DNA from: SZUA-1377 sp964622255
Lineage (GTDB): Bacteria > Campylobacterota > Campylobacteria > Campylobacterales > QNZT01
Length of the DNA: 16,372 bases
Assembly: GCA_964622255.1 (NCBI GenBank)
Contig: CAZUPK010000015.1
Location: 1-16,372, forward strand
Direction of reading: 5' to 3'
Under the pieces are notes generated by a model, which searched no databases, was not told the DNA's origin, and saw nothing but the letters and a program-made list of their open reading frames with translations. Positions 7,235 through 13,878 of the stretch are shown one piece after another. The position numbers and the translations under genes are program-made. Every line of letters begins with the position of its first letter. The stretch's first letter is position 1.

Positions 7235-7571
7235 AATTAAGATGATATCAAGTTTTGTTGATACTGTATAATAATGTTTGCAATTTCATTTGAAAACTCT
7301 TTTTGGGATTTGAAAATCTCAAAAAGAGTTGGGACTTTCCAATAAAAAATAAATAGGAGGAAGCCTATCTGTGCGAAATAATAACAAAAAAATAGATGAA
7401 AGTAAAATATTTAATACAATTTTAAGCCAAACAAGCTTCAAGAGGCGATAGAGATTAACAAGGTGTGGTTTATAACTGCTTAATATATTAAAACTAACTT
7501 GATGCGAAAGAAAATTGTGAACAAAACTTAACACTATCGGCTAAAAATTTTAAAACTTATTGTTTCTACTC
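7235..7571. other. Gap between dedA and the tRNA promoter
   Basis: About 340 bases with no convincing gene. It holds a weak hairpin (7246-7251 with 7258-7263, TATCAA/TTGATA), the strong hairpin at 7295-7330, and a short possible frame on the plus strand: GTG at 7371 to TAG at 7449-7451, 26 codons starting VRNNNKKIDESK, preceded by AGGAGG at 7355-7360 with 10-base spacing. The product has no recognisable motif, so I do not call it a gene. A 71-codon minus-strand frame (7319-7534) has no RBS-supported start and unusual composition. I recognise no known structured RNA. Confidence 0.5.
7295..7330. other. Strong 15-bp hairpin downstream of dedA
   Basis: AACTCTTTTTGGGAT (7295-7309) pairs along its whole length with ATCTCAAAAAGAGTT (7316-7330), counting one G-T wobble, around a six-base TTGAAA loop. 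It begins 60 bases after the dedA stop. There is no run of T on either side in either direction, so it is not a standard intrinsic terminator. It may stabilise the 3' end of the operon mRNA, be part of a small RNA, or stop transcription by another route. Confidence 0.6.
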
Positions 7572-7600
7572 TTGACAAATGAAAAAAAATTGTATATAAT
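7572..7600 (+). promoter_or_regulatory. Consensus sigma-70 promoter of the tRNA cluster
   Basis: TTGACA (7572-7577) and TATAAT (7595-7600) are both perfect consensus hexamers with the ideal 17-base spacer. The predicted start is about 7607, 18 bases before tRNA-Gln. No other promoter in the window has a visible consensus -35 box, in keeping with strong stable-RNA transcription. Confidence 0.85.
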
Positions 7601-7624
7601 CTCAACCTCAATTGGGAGTGATTT

Positions 7625-7699
7625 TGGGGTATGGCCAAATGGTAAGGCATCTGGTTTTGGTCCAGTGTATTGGGGGTTCGAATCCCTCTACCCCATCCA
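7625..7699 (+). tRNA. tRNA-Gln(UUG)
   Basis: A 75-base cloverleaf. The acceptor stem TGGGGTA/TACCCCA is perfect, the D arm is GCC/GGC, the anticodon loop TTTTGGT gives anticodon TTG, the T loop is TTCGAAT, and CCA is encoded. The first pair U1-A72 is the identity element that GatCAB uses on tRNA-Gln, consistent with the indirect Glu-to-Gln route of organisms lacking GlnRS (known biology, not shown here). The discriminator base reads T. Confidence 0.95.
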
Positions 7700-7707
7700 C
7701 TTTTTAT

Positions 7708-7784
<77 letters not shown>

Positions 7785-7819
7785 ATTAACTTCTTTTTTA
7801 ACTTTTAAAAAGATTTTGT

Positions 7820-7896
7820 GCGGGAATAGCTCAGTTGGCTAGAGCGTCAGCCTTCCAAGCTGAGGGTCGCGGGTTCGAGTCCCGTTTCCCGCTCCA
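7820..7896 (+). tRNA. tRNA-Gly(UCC)
   Basis: A 77-base cloverleaf. The acceptor GCGGGAA pairs with TTCCCGC, the anticodon stem CAGC/GCTG carries a CTTCCAA loop with anticodon TCC, the T arm is CGCGGGTTCGAGTCCCG and CCA is encoded. It lies 35 bases after tRNA-fMet and is the last gene of the cluster. Confidence 0.96.
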
Positions 7897-8166
7897 TCTT
7901 AGTTTTCTTCGTAAGATTGCTTGGTTGTGTATGATTTATCCTTTATCATTCTTAGGTTAGAGTGTGGGAAATAAAAATGTAACATCACTTTTTACAAATG
8001 CCATTATATAAAAAACAAAGAAAGTATAAAACAACTTTGTGCTTATAAGTGGATTATTGATAGTTGGAATAAATGCTTATAATATAATCTTGTTTTTTCT
8101 AGTTGGTATTACAATCAAGAGACTGAGAGTTTTTTCCACTCAGCCTCTCAGTTTCTAAACCACTTC
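7897..8166. other. Gap between the tRNA cluster and ppa
   Basis: 270 bases with no credible gene. The right flank of tRNA-Gly can form a short hairpin (ATCTTA 7896-7901 with TAAGAT 7912-7917) that may end the tRNA transcript. TTGATA...TATAAT-like sequence lies near 8058-8090 on the plus strand, but no gene follows it in that direction. The rest is A+T-rich spacer ending in the inverted repeat at 8119-8155. Confidence 0.5.
8119..8155 (-). terminator. Inverted repeat, probable ppa operon terminator
   Basis: GAGACTGAGAG (8119-8129) pairs with CTCTCAGTTTC (8145-8155) in an 11-bp stem with one G-T pair and a 15-base loop. It lies 12 bases beyond the ppa stop codon on the minus strand, where the leftward operon should end. 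No clear T-tract follows on the minus strand (CTTG follows the stem), so an intrinsic terminator is uncertain. Confidence 0.45.
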
Positions 8167-8688
8167 TTACTTTTTATAACTTTCTATCGCTTTTTGAAGT
8201 ATCTTTGTTGCTTCATCTTTGCCTTTGAACTCTTTTACTTTTACCCATTTGTTAGGCTCTAGCATCTTGTAAGTTTCAAAGAAATTTTTGATTTTATTTA
8301 ATGTTGCTTGAGGTAAATCCTCTAAAGAGCTAACATCATCATAAGTTGGATCTATCTTTGAGATAGGAACTGCAACAAGTTTTTCATCCATACCTGCTTC
8401 ATCTTCCATAACTAAAACACCAATCAATCTACAAGCGATAACACTTCCTGCTTGAAAAGTATTGTCATTTATAACAAGTATATCTGCAGGATCTCCGTCA
8501 TCTGCAAGTGTATTTGGCACAAAACCATAGTTTGCTGGATAATACATAGCAGAGTAAAGTATCCTATCAACTACAACTGCACCGCTACTTTTATCAACTT
8601 CATACTTGATGTTACTTCCAAGAGGTATCTCGATAAGTGCATTTACTTTATCCGGATTACTTCCCGGGTTTATTTTACTTATGTCCAT
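8167..8688 (-). CDS. ppa: Family I inorganic pyrophosphatase
   Basis: This 173-residue cytoplasmic enzyme hydrolyses pyrophosphate to phosphate, pulling biosynthetic reactions forward. The metal-binding signature DGDPADILV starts at Asp64, with Asp66 and Asp69 as ligands. Further active-site residues expected from the E. coli enzyme are present: Glu20, Lys28, Arg42, Asp96 and Asp101. Length is typical. A strong RBS (AAGGAG on the minus strand, 8696-8701) precedes the ATG, and it overlaps the stop codon of the upstream gene. It is the last gene of the adk operon. Confidence 0.97.
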   Translation of the reverse strand: MDISKINPGSNPDKVNALIEIPLGSNIKYEVDKSSGAVVVDRILYSAMYYPANYGFVPNTLADDGDPADILVINDNTFQAGSVIACRLIGVLVMEDEAGMDEKLVAVPISKIDPTYDDVSSLEDLPQATLNKIKNFFETYKMLEPNKWVKVKEFKGKDEATKILQKAIESYKK

Positions 8689-8700
8689 TTTATATCTCCT

Positions 8701-9429
8701 TTATAACTCTTTGAACTTTATATTTAGTTTATCAAGTTCATCTTTAAAAAACTTACACCATCTATTTAGCTTATTTTGATTTTGAGAACTTAGATATATC
8801 TCAGCCATTTTTTTGCCATTTGTTAGTTGTGGCAGACAAGAAAGCTCTATATCTTTTGGTAATTGTTTCATAATATTTATCATTTCTGCTTCTGCAGTGT
8901 ATGCTACAAAATTACAATTGTAACTCTTTGGTGCCTTTGGGTAAAAAGTATCAAGCACCCAAGTTACCATAGGATGAGCCATATTTGCAAACCCCGGGGT
9001 AAAGAAAAATCTATCCTCAAGATAGTATCCTGGCATCTTGTTTATAGGATTTTCTAAAAGTTTTGCCCCTTTTGGAAGATCTGCCATCTTTATTCTATGC
9101 GGATAGGCTTTTTCACCCATCTTTTCTAAGATGATTTTTTGGGCTTCTTTGTGTCTGGTTAAACCTTCGCTAAAGACTTTTGCAGAAACCTCTCTTGTAA
9201 AATCATCAGGAGTTGAACCAATACCTCCAAAACAAAACATAACAGAGTCTTTATCACTTTTTATAAGTTTAAAAACATCTTCCATAAAGTTTGGATCATC
9301 TTTTATAACAAAGTTAGCCTTTTGAGTCCAACCTCTTTTTAAAAGTTCTTTGTTTAAAAACTCAAAGTGACTATCTCTTCGTCTGCCATTAAGTAGTTCG
9401 CTCCCTATTATTACTGAGTAAAAATTCAT
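8701..9429 (-). CDS. CinA N-terminal-like molybdopterin-binding-fold protein
   Basis: A 242-residue protein with the MoCF/molybdopterin-binding fold found at the N-terminus of CinA. Signature segments are IIGSELLNGRRRDSH near the N-terminus and GGIGSTPDDFTRE at 68-80 (family pattern GG-GPT-DD-T), followed by NPINKMPGYYLE and FFTPGF, which match the nucleotide-site region of CinA. It ends after this domain and a short C-terminal part, so the PncC-like nicotinamide-mononucleotide deamidase half of full CinA (over 400 residues) is absent. The Pro of GGxGPT is Ser here. It lies three bases after adk and 12 before ppa, so the three are co-transcribed. A role in nucleotide or pyrophosphate housekeeping (CinA N-domains can hydrolyse ADP-ribose) is plausible; a role in molybdopterin synthesis is not supported by the neighbours. 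Confidence 0.8.
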   Translation of the reverse strand: MNFYSVIIGSELLNGRRRDSHFEFLNKELLKRGWTQKANFVIKDDPNFMEDVFKLIKSDKDSVMFCFGGIGSTPDDFTREVSAKVFSEGLTRHKEAQKIILEKMGEKAYPHRIKMADLPKGAKLLENPINKMPGYYLEDRFFFTPGFANMAHPMVTWVLDTFYPKAPKSYNCNFVAYTAEAEMINIMKQLPKDIELSCLPQLTNGKKMAEIYLSSQNQNKLNRWCKFFKDELDKLNIKFKEL

Positions 9430-9432
9430 AAC

Positions 9433-10002
9433 TTAAAAACTTTTTATAAACTCTTCCATATCATTTACTATCTCTTCGATACTTCTTTCTCCATTTATTT
9501 TTTTTAAAAGGTCTTTTTCTTCATAAAAAGCTTGGATAGTTGGTAGTGGATCGGTGTAAACTTTCATTCTATTTTTGAAAACCTCTTCGTTATCATCTGC
9601 TCCTCTAGCTCTTCCTAAAACTCTTTCCTTTGCTACCTCTTCACCAACAACTACCTCTATAACTGCTTTTAGTTCAACTTCACTCTCATTTTGTAAAATC
9701 TCATCAAGAGCCATCATCTGCTCTTTGCTTCTTGGAAAACCATCTATCAAAACAGTCTCTTTATCGCTTGATTTTATAGCTGAAACTATTGTGTTTATAA
9801 CTATATCTAACGGAACTAAGTTTCCTTTTGAAATATAACTATCTATAGTTTTTCCAAGCTCACTTCCACTTACAACTTCATCTCTTAAAAGTTCTCCTGT
9901 TGAAAAGTGTGCTATTGAGTCTGGATTGTTTTTTGCTATTATCTGTGCATCTGTTGTTTTACCACTTCCTGGAGCTCCTATGATTAAGAAAAGTTTTTTC
10001 AT
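9433..10002 (-). CDS. adk: Adenylate kinase, short-LID form
   Basis: A 189-residue cytoplasmic enzyme that balances ATP, ADP and AMP. The P-loop GAPGSGKT is at 9-16, the AMP-binding region STGELLR at 34-40, and DGFPR at 87-91. The LID is the short type, with GRARGADDN at 130-138, so the zinc-binding or extended LID of long bacterial Adk proteins is lacking; this resembles the muscle AK1 arrangement. The ATG is preceded by AAGGAT on the minus strand. First gene of a three-gene leftward operon. In Campylobacter jejuni, as I recall, adk lies between aspS and ppa; here aspS is not upstream and the accessory region starts instead. Confidence 0.96.
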   Translation of the reverse strand: MKKLFLIIGAPGSGKTTDAQIIAKNNPDSIAHFSTGELLRDEVVSGSELGKTIDSYISKGNLVPLDIVINTIVSAIKSSDKETVLIDGFPRSKEQMMALDEILQNESEVELKAVIEVVVGEEVAKERVLGRARGADDNEEVFKNRMKVYTDPLPTIQAFYEEKDLLKKINGERSIEEIVNDMEEFIKSF

Positions 10003-10039
10003 ATCTTATCCTTTTGAAAATTTTGCTAAATTTTGGGTA

Positions 10040-10045
10040 ATTATA
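10040..10045 (-). promoter_or_regulatory. -10 box of the adk operon promoter
   Basis: TATAAT on the minus strand, preceded by a T-rich stretch (TCATTTTTG), would start transcription near 10033 and give a leader of about 30 bases before adk. It is back-to-back with the plus-strand -10 box at 10058-10063, so the two promoters overlap and may compete. No -35 box is clear. Confidence 0.4.
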
Positions 10046-10057
10046 CAAAAATGATGT

Positions 10058-10063
10058 TATAAT
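10058..10063 (+). promoter_or_regulatory. -10 box of the C10 protease operon promoter
   Basis: A perfect TATAAT on the plus strand. The predicted transcript start is at about 10070-10072, coinciding with an ATG at 10071. This gives a leader of about 107 bases before the protease ATG. The leader contains a 20-codon frame and then the strong RBS TAGGAGGT (10163-10170). Confidence 0.45.
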
Positions 10064-10070
10064 CCTTCTT

Positions 10071-10133
10071 ATGAAAAAAAAATGTAAAAGAGAAAGTTCT
10101 GATGAGTGCCTCTTTGTTAGGTTAGAGAGCTAA
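10071..10133 (+). CDS. Possible leaderless 20-residue leader peptide
   Basis: ATG at 10071 lies exactly 7 bases after the -10 box and opens a 20-codon frame (MKKKCKRESSDECLFVRLES, stop TAA) in the 5' leader of the protease operon. There is no RBS, so it could only be read as a leaderless start, the geometry also seen at ftsI. It holds two cysteines and a basic N-terminus. It is short enough to be chance; I list it because its start coincides with the predicted transcript start. Confidence 0.25.
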   Translation: MKKKCKRESSDECLFVRLES

Positions 10134-10177
10134 AGAAAATAGGGATAGAAGTTATAAAAAAATAGGAGGTATAAAGT

Positions 10178-12712
10178 ATGAGATTGGTAGTCTTTTTACT
10201 ACTTATGGTTAGTATTTTGTTTTCAGATGAATATTTTACAGTAGCTAGTAACTTTTTGAAGTATAAACATATAACAAAAAGTATAAAGTTGGAAAAAAAT
10301 CTAAAGTTTGACAATAAACTAGTAGCAAAACTGTATGAGCTTAAAGGTGGAGGTTATATTATAGTTCCTATATCCCATAAATTTTCACCTATAAAAGCCT
10401 ACTCTTTTAAAAATAACTTTTCAGAACTACCCAAAAAGTTTAAAGAGTATATACTATCTGAGTTATCATCCAGTGTTTTCACGAGAAGTTTTGAAGATAC
10501 AAATCAAAAAAGATGGGAATTACTAAAAAATATTGATGCTAAGTATATAAAGGAGAGAGACTATATCCCAAATACAAATCTATTACAAACAACTTGGAAT
10601 CAAAATTATCCATACAATAAATATTTTCCTAAAAAAAATGGTAAATTAACTTGTGTTGGTTGTATTCAAGTCGCTCAAGCACAACTTATGAAGTATCACT
10701 CATACCCTCAAAAAGCAAGAGGAGTATTTGTAAATAGTAATGGCGAAAGGGTAGTATTTAACAGATATTATAACTGGGAAAATATGCCATCATCACTTAC
10801 AAATGTTGATGAGGATTATAAAATAGATGAAGTAGCTCTACTGCTAAAAGATTTAGCCATAGCAAATAGTGCAAAATATGGAACTTTTGAAGAGGGCGGA
10901 ACAGGTGCATCTTTAAATGAAGAGGTTTTAATATATAACTTTAAATACTCAAAAGATATAAAGTCAGCTGTTTTAGGAGATATCTCTAAAGATGAATTTT
11001 TTTCTATTATAAAATCACAAATCGATAAAAGATTGCCAGTGTTGATTAGTTTTCCAGGTCATATGACAGTTGCAGATGGATATCAAGATGATGATACTGG
11101 TAACTATATACATATAAATATGGGGTGGGGAGGTCAAGATGATAACTATTATAATCTTGATGAAATAGTGCAAACAACAAACTATACTTTCCAAACAGAT
11201 TCACTTAGAATGATTTATAATATCAAGCCTTGTAGTGGTAGTGACTGTGTAGAAAATTTAGAAGAACAAGACAAGATAGTAGCAACCAATATAAATGGAA
11301 AGTTTGACTATGCTTATGATAGTGATGTTTATAGTTTATATTTAAATGGTAAAACGACTTTTAATGGAGAAAGCGATTATTCGATTTTAGCTTTTTTCTA
11401 CTCTATTTATGATAGTTCATATAAGTTGATAGGTATTTATGATAAAGATGAAGTTTTGGATCTACCACCGGATCTATATCATATAAAGATATCTTTATGT
11501 AACCAAGGGTGTTGGGGGTATGATGAGAGTCACTCTTCTTATAGTTTAAAAATAAAAACTAACGACTTAACTGAAAATGAAAAAAAAGAGTTAAATTCCT
11601 CTCCTATCTTTGAGATGAATAAGAGTGAGTATATCATAGATAAGCAAAAGAAGATACTAATAAATGCTTATACATTAAGTGATGATGAAAATATCACTTT
11701 TAAAGTTTATAGCGATAGTGATGTTGTAGAGGCAACTATAAATAAAAATATTTTAACACTTAGACCTAAAAAATATGACTCATTTACAACAGTAAGAGTA
11801 GAGGCTATCTCTTCTAATAATAAAATAAGTTATAAAGATATTTTGATTTATACCAGTAAAGAGAAGATTTATTTTGGAAAAGAGTTCGATATAAAAGGAG
11901 AATTTGATTCTCAAAGTGATTATGATAAATATAAACTCTTTTTGGAGGGCAAGTGTAGTATAAGTGGAACCAATGGATATAGCAACCAAACTTTTTATAC
12001 TGCACTATTGGATAGTTATAACAATAGTATTTCTCCTATGAATGATAAAAAGATTTTAACTACTTCACTAAATAAAGATGAGTATATTTTGGATGTTTCA
12101 CTAATGCAAAATCCAGAAAAAGGATATGGTAGCTACTATAAGTATGATAAAGATCATAGCAACTATATGTTATCCATAAGTTGTCCTACCTCAACTATAA
12201 CTTTAAAAGATATATTAAAAAACTATAACAAAGAGTTAAACGATACAACAATACTACCACTGAAAAAAGGATGGAATCTTGTGAGTTTGGATTTAAATAT
12301 CTCTAAAATACCTAGTAAGGTAGATTTGATATGGCAGTATAAAAACAAAAAGTGGAGTGCATTTTCAAATGATGAGTATATACAAAAGTTACTAGATAAA
12401 AACAATATTTCATTGATAAAAGAAATAGTAGTTGAAGATGGAACTTGGATAAGAGCAAAACAGGATATAAATATAACCATAAAAAATCCTTCTACATTTA
12501 AAAATACTCACTTTAACTTAGGATGGACTCTTGCTGGAAGTGCTAAAGAGATAAAAACAGATGAGCTATATTGTAAAAATAATACTAAACCGGTAAGTTT
12601 ATGGATATATGAAGGTGGTTGGAAGTTAAAAACTGATAGAGATATCAAAACTGATTTAGAAACTTTTGATACAATATCCAAAAATAGAGGTTTTTGGGTA
12701 AATTGTAAATAA
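10178..12712 (+). CDS. Secreted C10 (streptopain-like) cysteine protease
   Basis: An 844-residue exported protease precursor. Residues 1-16 are a signal peptide. Residues about 20-100 look like the inhibitory propeptide of C10 enzymes, with GGGYIIVPISHKFSPIKAYS. The peptidase domain (about 130-350) opens with LLQTTWNQNYPYN and has the nucleophile Cys162 in CVGCIQVAQAQLMKYH and the catalytic His295 in SFPGHMTVADGYQ, followed by HINMGWGG (312-319). Beyond it lie a PPC-like beta domain (about 365-460), an Ig/cadherin-like stretch (475-560), a second PPC-like copy (565-668), and two Trp-rich modules (692-770 and 775-843, with GWNLVSL and RGFWV). The RBS AGGAGG (10164-10169, 8-base spacing) is ideal. 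First gene of a plus-strand operon. Family assignment is firm; substrate is unknown. Confidence 0.88.
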   Translation: MRLVVFLLLMVSILFSDEYFTVASNFLKYKHITKSIKLEKNLKFDNKLVAKLYELKGGGYIIVPISHKFSPIKAYSFKNNFSELPKKFKEYILSELSSSVFTRSFEDTNQKRWELLKNIDAKYIKERDYIPNTNLLQTTWNQNYPYNKYFPKKNGKLTCVGCIQVAQAQLMKYHSYPQKARGVFVNSNGERVVFNRYYNWENMPSSLTNVDEDYKIDEVALLLKDLAIANSAKYGTFEEGGTGASLNEEVLIYNFKYSKDIKSAVLGDISKDEFFSIIKSQIDKRLPVLISFPGHMTVADGYQDDDTGNYIHINMGWGGQDDNYYNLDEIVQTTNYTFQTDSLRMIYNIKPCSGSDCVENLEEQDKIVATNINGKFDYAYDSDVYSLYLNGKTTFNGESDYSILAFFYSIYDSSYKLIGIYDKDEVLDLPPDLYHIKISLCNQGCWGYDESHSSYSLKIKTNDLTENEKKELNSSPIFEMNKSEYIIDKQKKILINAYTLSDDENITFKVYSDSDVVEATINKNILTLRPKKYDSFTTVRVEAISSNNKISYKDILIYTSKEKIYFGKEFDIKGEFDSQSDYDKYKLFLEGKCSISGTNGYSNQTFYTALLDSYNNSISPMNDKKILTTSLNKDEYILDVSLMQNPEKGYGSYYKYDKDHSNYMLSISCPTSTITLKDILKNYNKELNDTTILPLKKGWNLVSLDLNISKIPSKVDLIWQYKNKKWSAFSNDEYIQKLLDKNNISLIKEIVVEDGTWIRAKQDINITIKNPSTFKNTHFNLGWTLAGSAKEIKTDELYCKNNTKPVSLWIYEGGWKLKTDRDIKTDLETFDTISKNRGFWVNCK

Positions 12713-12727
12713 AGGAGCAAAAAGTAG

Positions 12728-13435
12728 ATGAGAAAGATTTTATTAGTCCTATCTATATCGGTAGTAGGTATATTCTTTTATATGACACAAGATAGTAAAC
12801 CTAATAAGGGAGCTTTAGTAGATGAAAAAAAAGAGCTAGATAAAAAGATTGAGCTAAAAAGTTTCAAAAGAAGTGATATCCATGTTGTATTTAAGGATGA
12901 AGAGAGTTTACAAAGTAGTAAGCATAAAACTACTAAAAAAGCTAAAGAGTTTCGAGAGGATAAAAAAGAAAACTTTAGCCAAAGAAGTAGTAGTGAAAAC
13001 AACTATATAGATGATACTTCACCTGTAGATGAAGATTTAAAAAAGATAGTTGAAGATGGCTATGTGTCAACTAGTCAAAAGATAGGAGACTATACTGTAG
13101 AAGTGGTTACTCAACAAAGAGTTGAAAAAAATGATGAACTCCCACCATCGATACCACTGGTTGTAAATGGCAAAGTTGACGGTAAAACTTTTTCTATATC
13201 GGTTCAAAGAGAGGAGGTAAGAGATGGATTTTATGCAGTTGTTAAAGACAAAAATAACAAAGTAGTAAAAATAAAGGAGTTATCTCCTGAGATAGTTCAA
13301 CAAAGTGCTATAATTGATTTAGAAAGTAAACAACAAGAGGGTAATGCTGTTGAACAAGCTGAACAAACTCAAGAAAAGCAAGAGGAGATTCAAAAACAAA
13401 ACTTTAAAGCACCGCCTGTGCCACCTTCTTTCTAA
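12728..13435 (+). CDS. Membrane-anchored protein of the protease operon, unknown
   Basis: A 235-residue protein of no recognised family. One hydrophobic N-terminal helix (about 4-19) acts as signal anchor or uncleaved signal peptide. It is followed by a long, highly charged, low-complexity region (20-105) rich in Lys, Glu and Ser, then a compact segment (about 105-195: IGDYTVEVVTQQ, IPLVVNGKVDGKTFSISVQ, GFYAVVKDKNNKVVKIKE) that looks like a small beta domain. A Gln/Glu-rich tail ends in KAPPVPPSF. It has no cysteine. The RBS AGGAG starts right at the protease stop codon, with 10-base spacing to the ATG. The final proline motif resembles one at the mature N-terminus of the next protein. It may tether or hold the protease at the membrane; this is inference only. 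Confidence 0.8.
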   Translation: MRKILLVLSISVVGIFFYMTQDSKPNKGALVDEKKELDKKIELKSFKRSDIHVVFKDEESLQSSKHKTTKKAKEFREDKKENFSQRSSSENNYIDDTSPVDEDLKKIVEDGYVSTSQKIGDYTVEVVTQQRVEKNDELPPSIPLVVNGKVDGKTFSISVQREEVRDGFYAVVKDKNNKVVKIKELSPEIVQQSAIIDLESKQQEGNAVEQAEQTQEKQEEIQKQNFKAPPVPPSF

Positions 13436-13446
13436 GGAGTATAGTT

Positions 13447-13878
13447 ATGATAAAAAAGATTTTTTTCTTTGTGTTACTTGTAGAGTTTGTCTTTGCCAAA
13501 GTTTTAGAAAAACCGCCTATGCCACCTATAAATCTCTTGCAACAAAAAGATAGTAAAAGCTCTTGTGAGTTGATACCACCTATGCTTTATAGACTACCGC
13601 CACCTCTTTTAGAGATGGTTGATAAATGTAACAATGAAATTCTAAAACCAAAGTTAAAGAATATTAAAAAAGTTTTAAAAAAGTTAGATATAGAAGCTAG
13701 TGATGTATATATAGAGTATGCAAAAGATATGCCAAGGATGTATAAAATAAAATATAAAAAAAGAGATTTCCGTAGTAAAGGAAGCAAAGTAGATAAATCT
13801 GAAGTTATCTACTGTAACTGGAAGTTAAGTAAGTGTTTTTTAACTTCTCCAGTTGATATTTTAAACTCAAAAAACTAA
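13447..13878 (+). CDS. Small secreted four-cysteine protein, unknown
   Basis: A 143-residue protein with a clear signal peptide (MIKKIFFFVLLVEFVFA, cleavage expected after residue 17). The mature part starts KVLEKPPMPPINLL and continues with further proline motifs (IPPMLYRLPPP). It carries exactly four cysteines, at 40, 61, 123 and 130, suited to two disulfides in the periplasm or outside. The middle is basic and helical (62-80). The RBS AAGGAG overlaps the stop of the previous gene, so it is co-translated with it. No family is recognised. Last gene of the protease operon, its end overlaps the convergent minus-strand gene by 12 bases. Small secreted partners of C10 proteases are often inhibitors; nothing in this sequence proves that role. 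Confidence 0.8.
   Translation: MIKKIFFFVLLVEFVFAKVLEKPPMPPINLLQQKDSKSSCELIPPMLYRLPPPLLEMVDKCNNEILKPKLKNIKKVLKKLDIEASDVYIEYAKDMPRMYKIKYKKRDFRSKGSKVDKSEVIYCNWKLSKCFLTSPVDILNSKN

Noticed and set aside
7431..7450. Resemblance of CTTCAAGAGGCGAT to the 5' region of 23S rRNA
   Set aside because: The match covers only about 14 bases and the flanking sequence does not continue as rRNA.
7371..7451. 26-codon GTG frame preceded by AGGAGG
   Set aside because: The RBS-like sequence is good, but the spacing is long (10 bases), the start is GTG, and the product has no hydrophobic or structural character; not enough to call a gene.
7319..7534. 71-codon minus-strand frame between dedA and the tRNA genes
   Set aside because: No RBS-supported start, overlaps the strong hairpin, and the predicted residues show no motif; most likely a chance frame in A+T-rich spacer.
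8058..8092. Plus-strand TTGATA/TATAAT-like promoter in the tRNA-ppa gap
   Set aside because: Spacing is off and no gene lies downstream on that strand before the ppa operon; the A+T-rich sequence easily gives such matches.
7952..10127. Identical 11-mer TTAGGTTAGAG at 7952-7962 and 10117-10127
   Set aside because: In 16 kb of A+T-rich DNA many shared 11-mers are expected by chance, and the flanks differ.
10099..10138. CTGATGA...GAAA resembling hammerhead ribozyme core elements in the protease leader
   Set aside because: The sequence between the two elements does not form the required stem II, and no matching stems I and III or cleavage site are evident.
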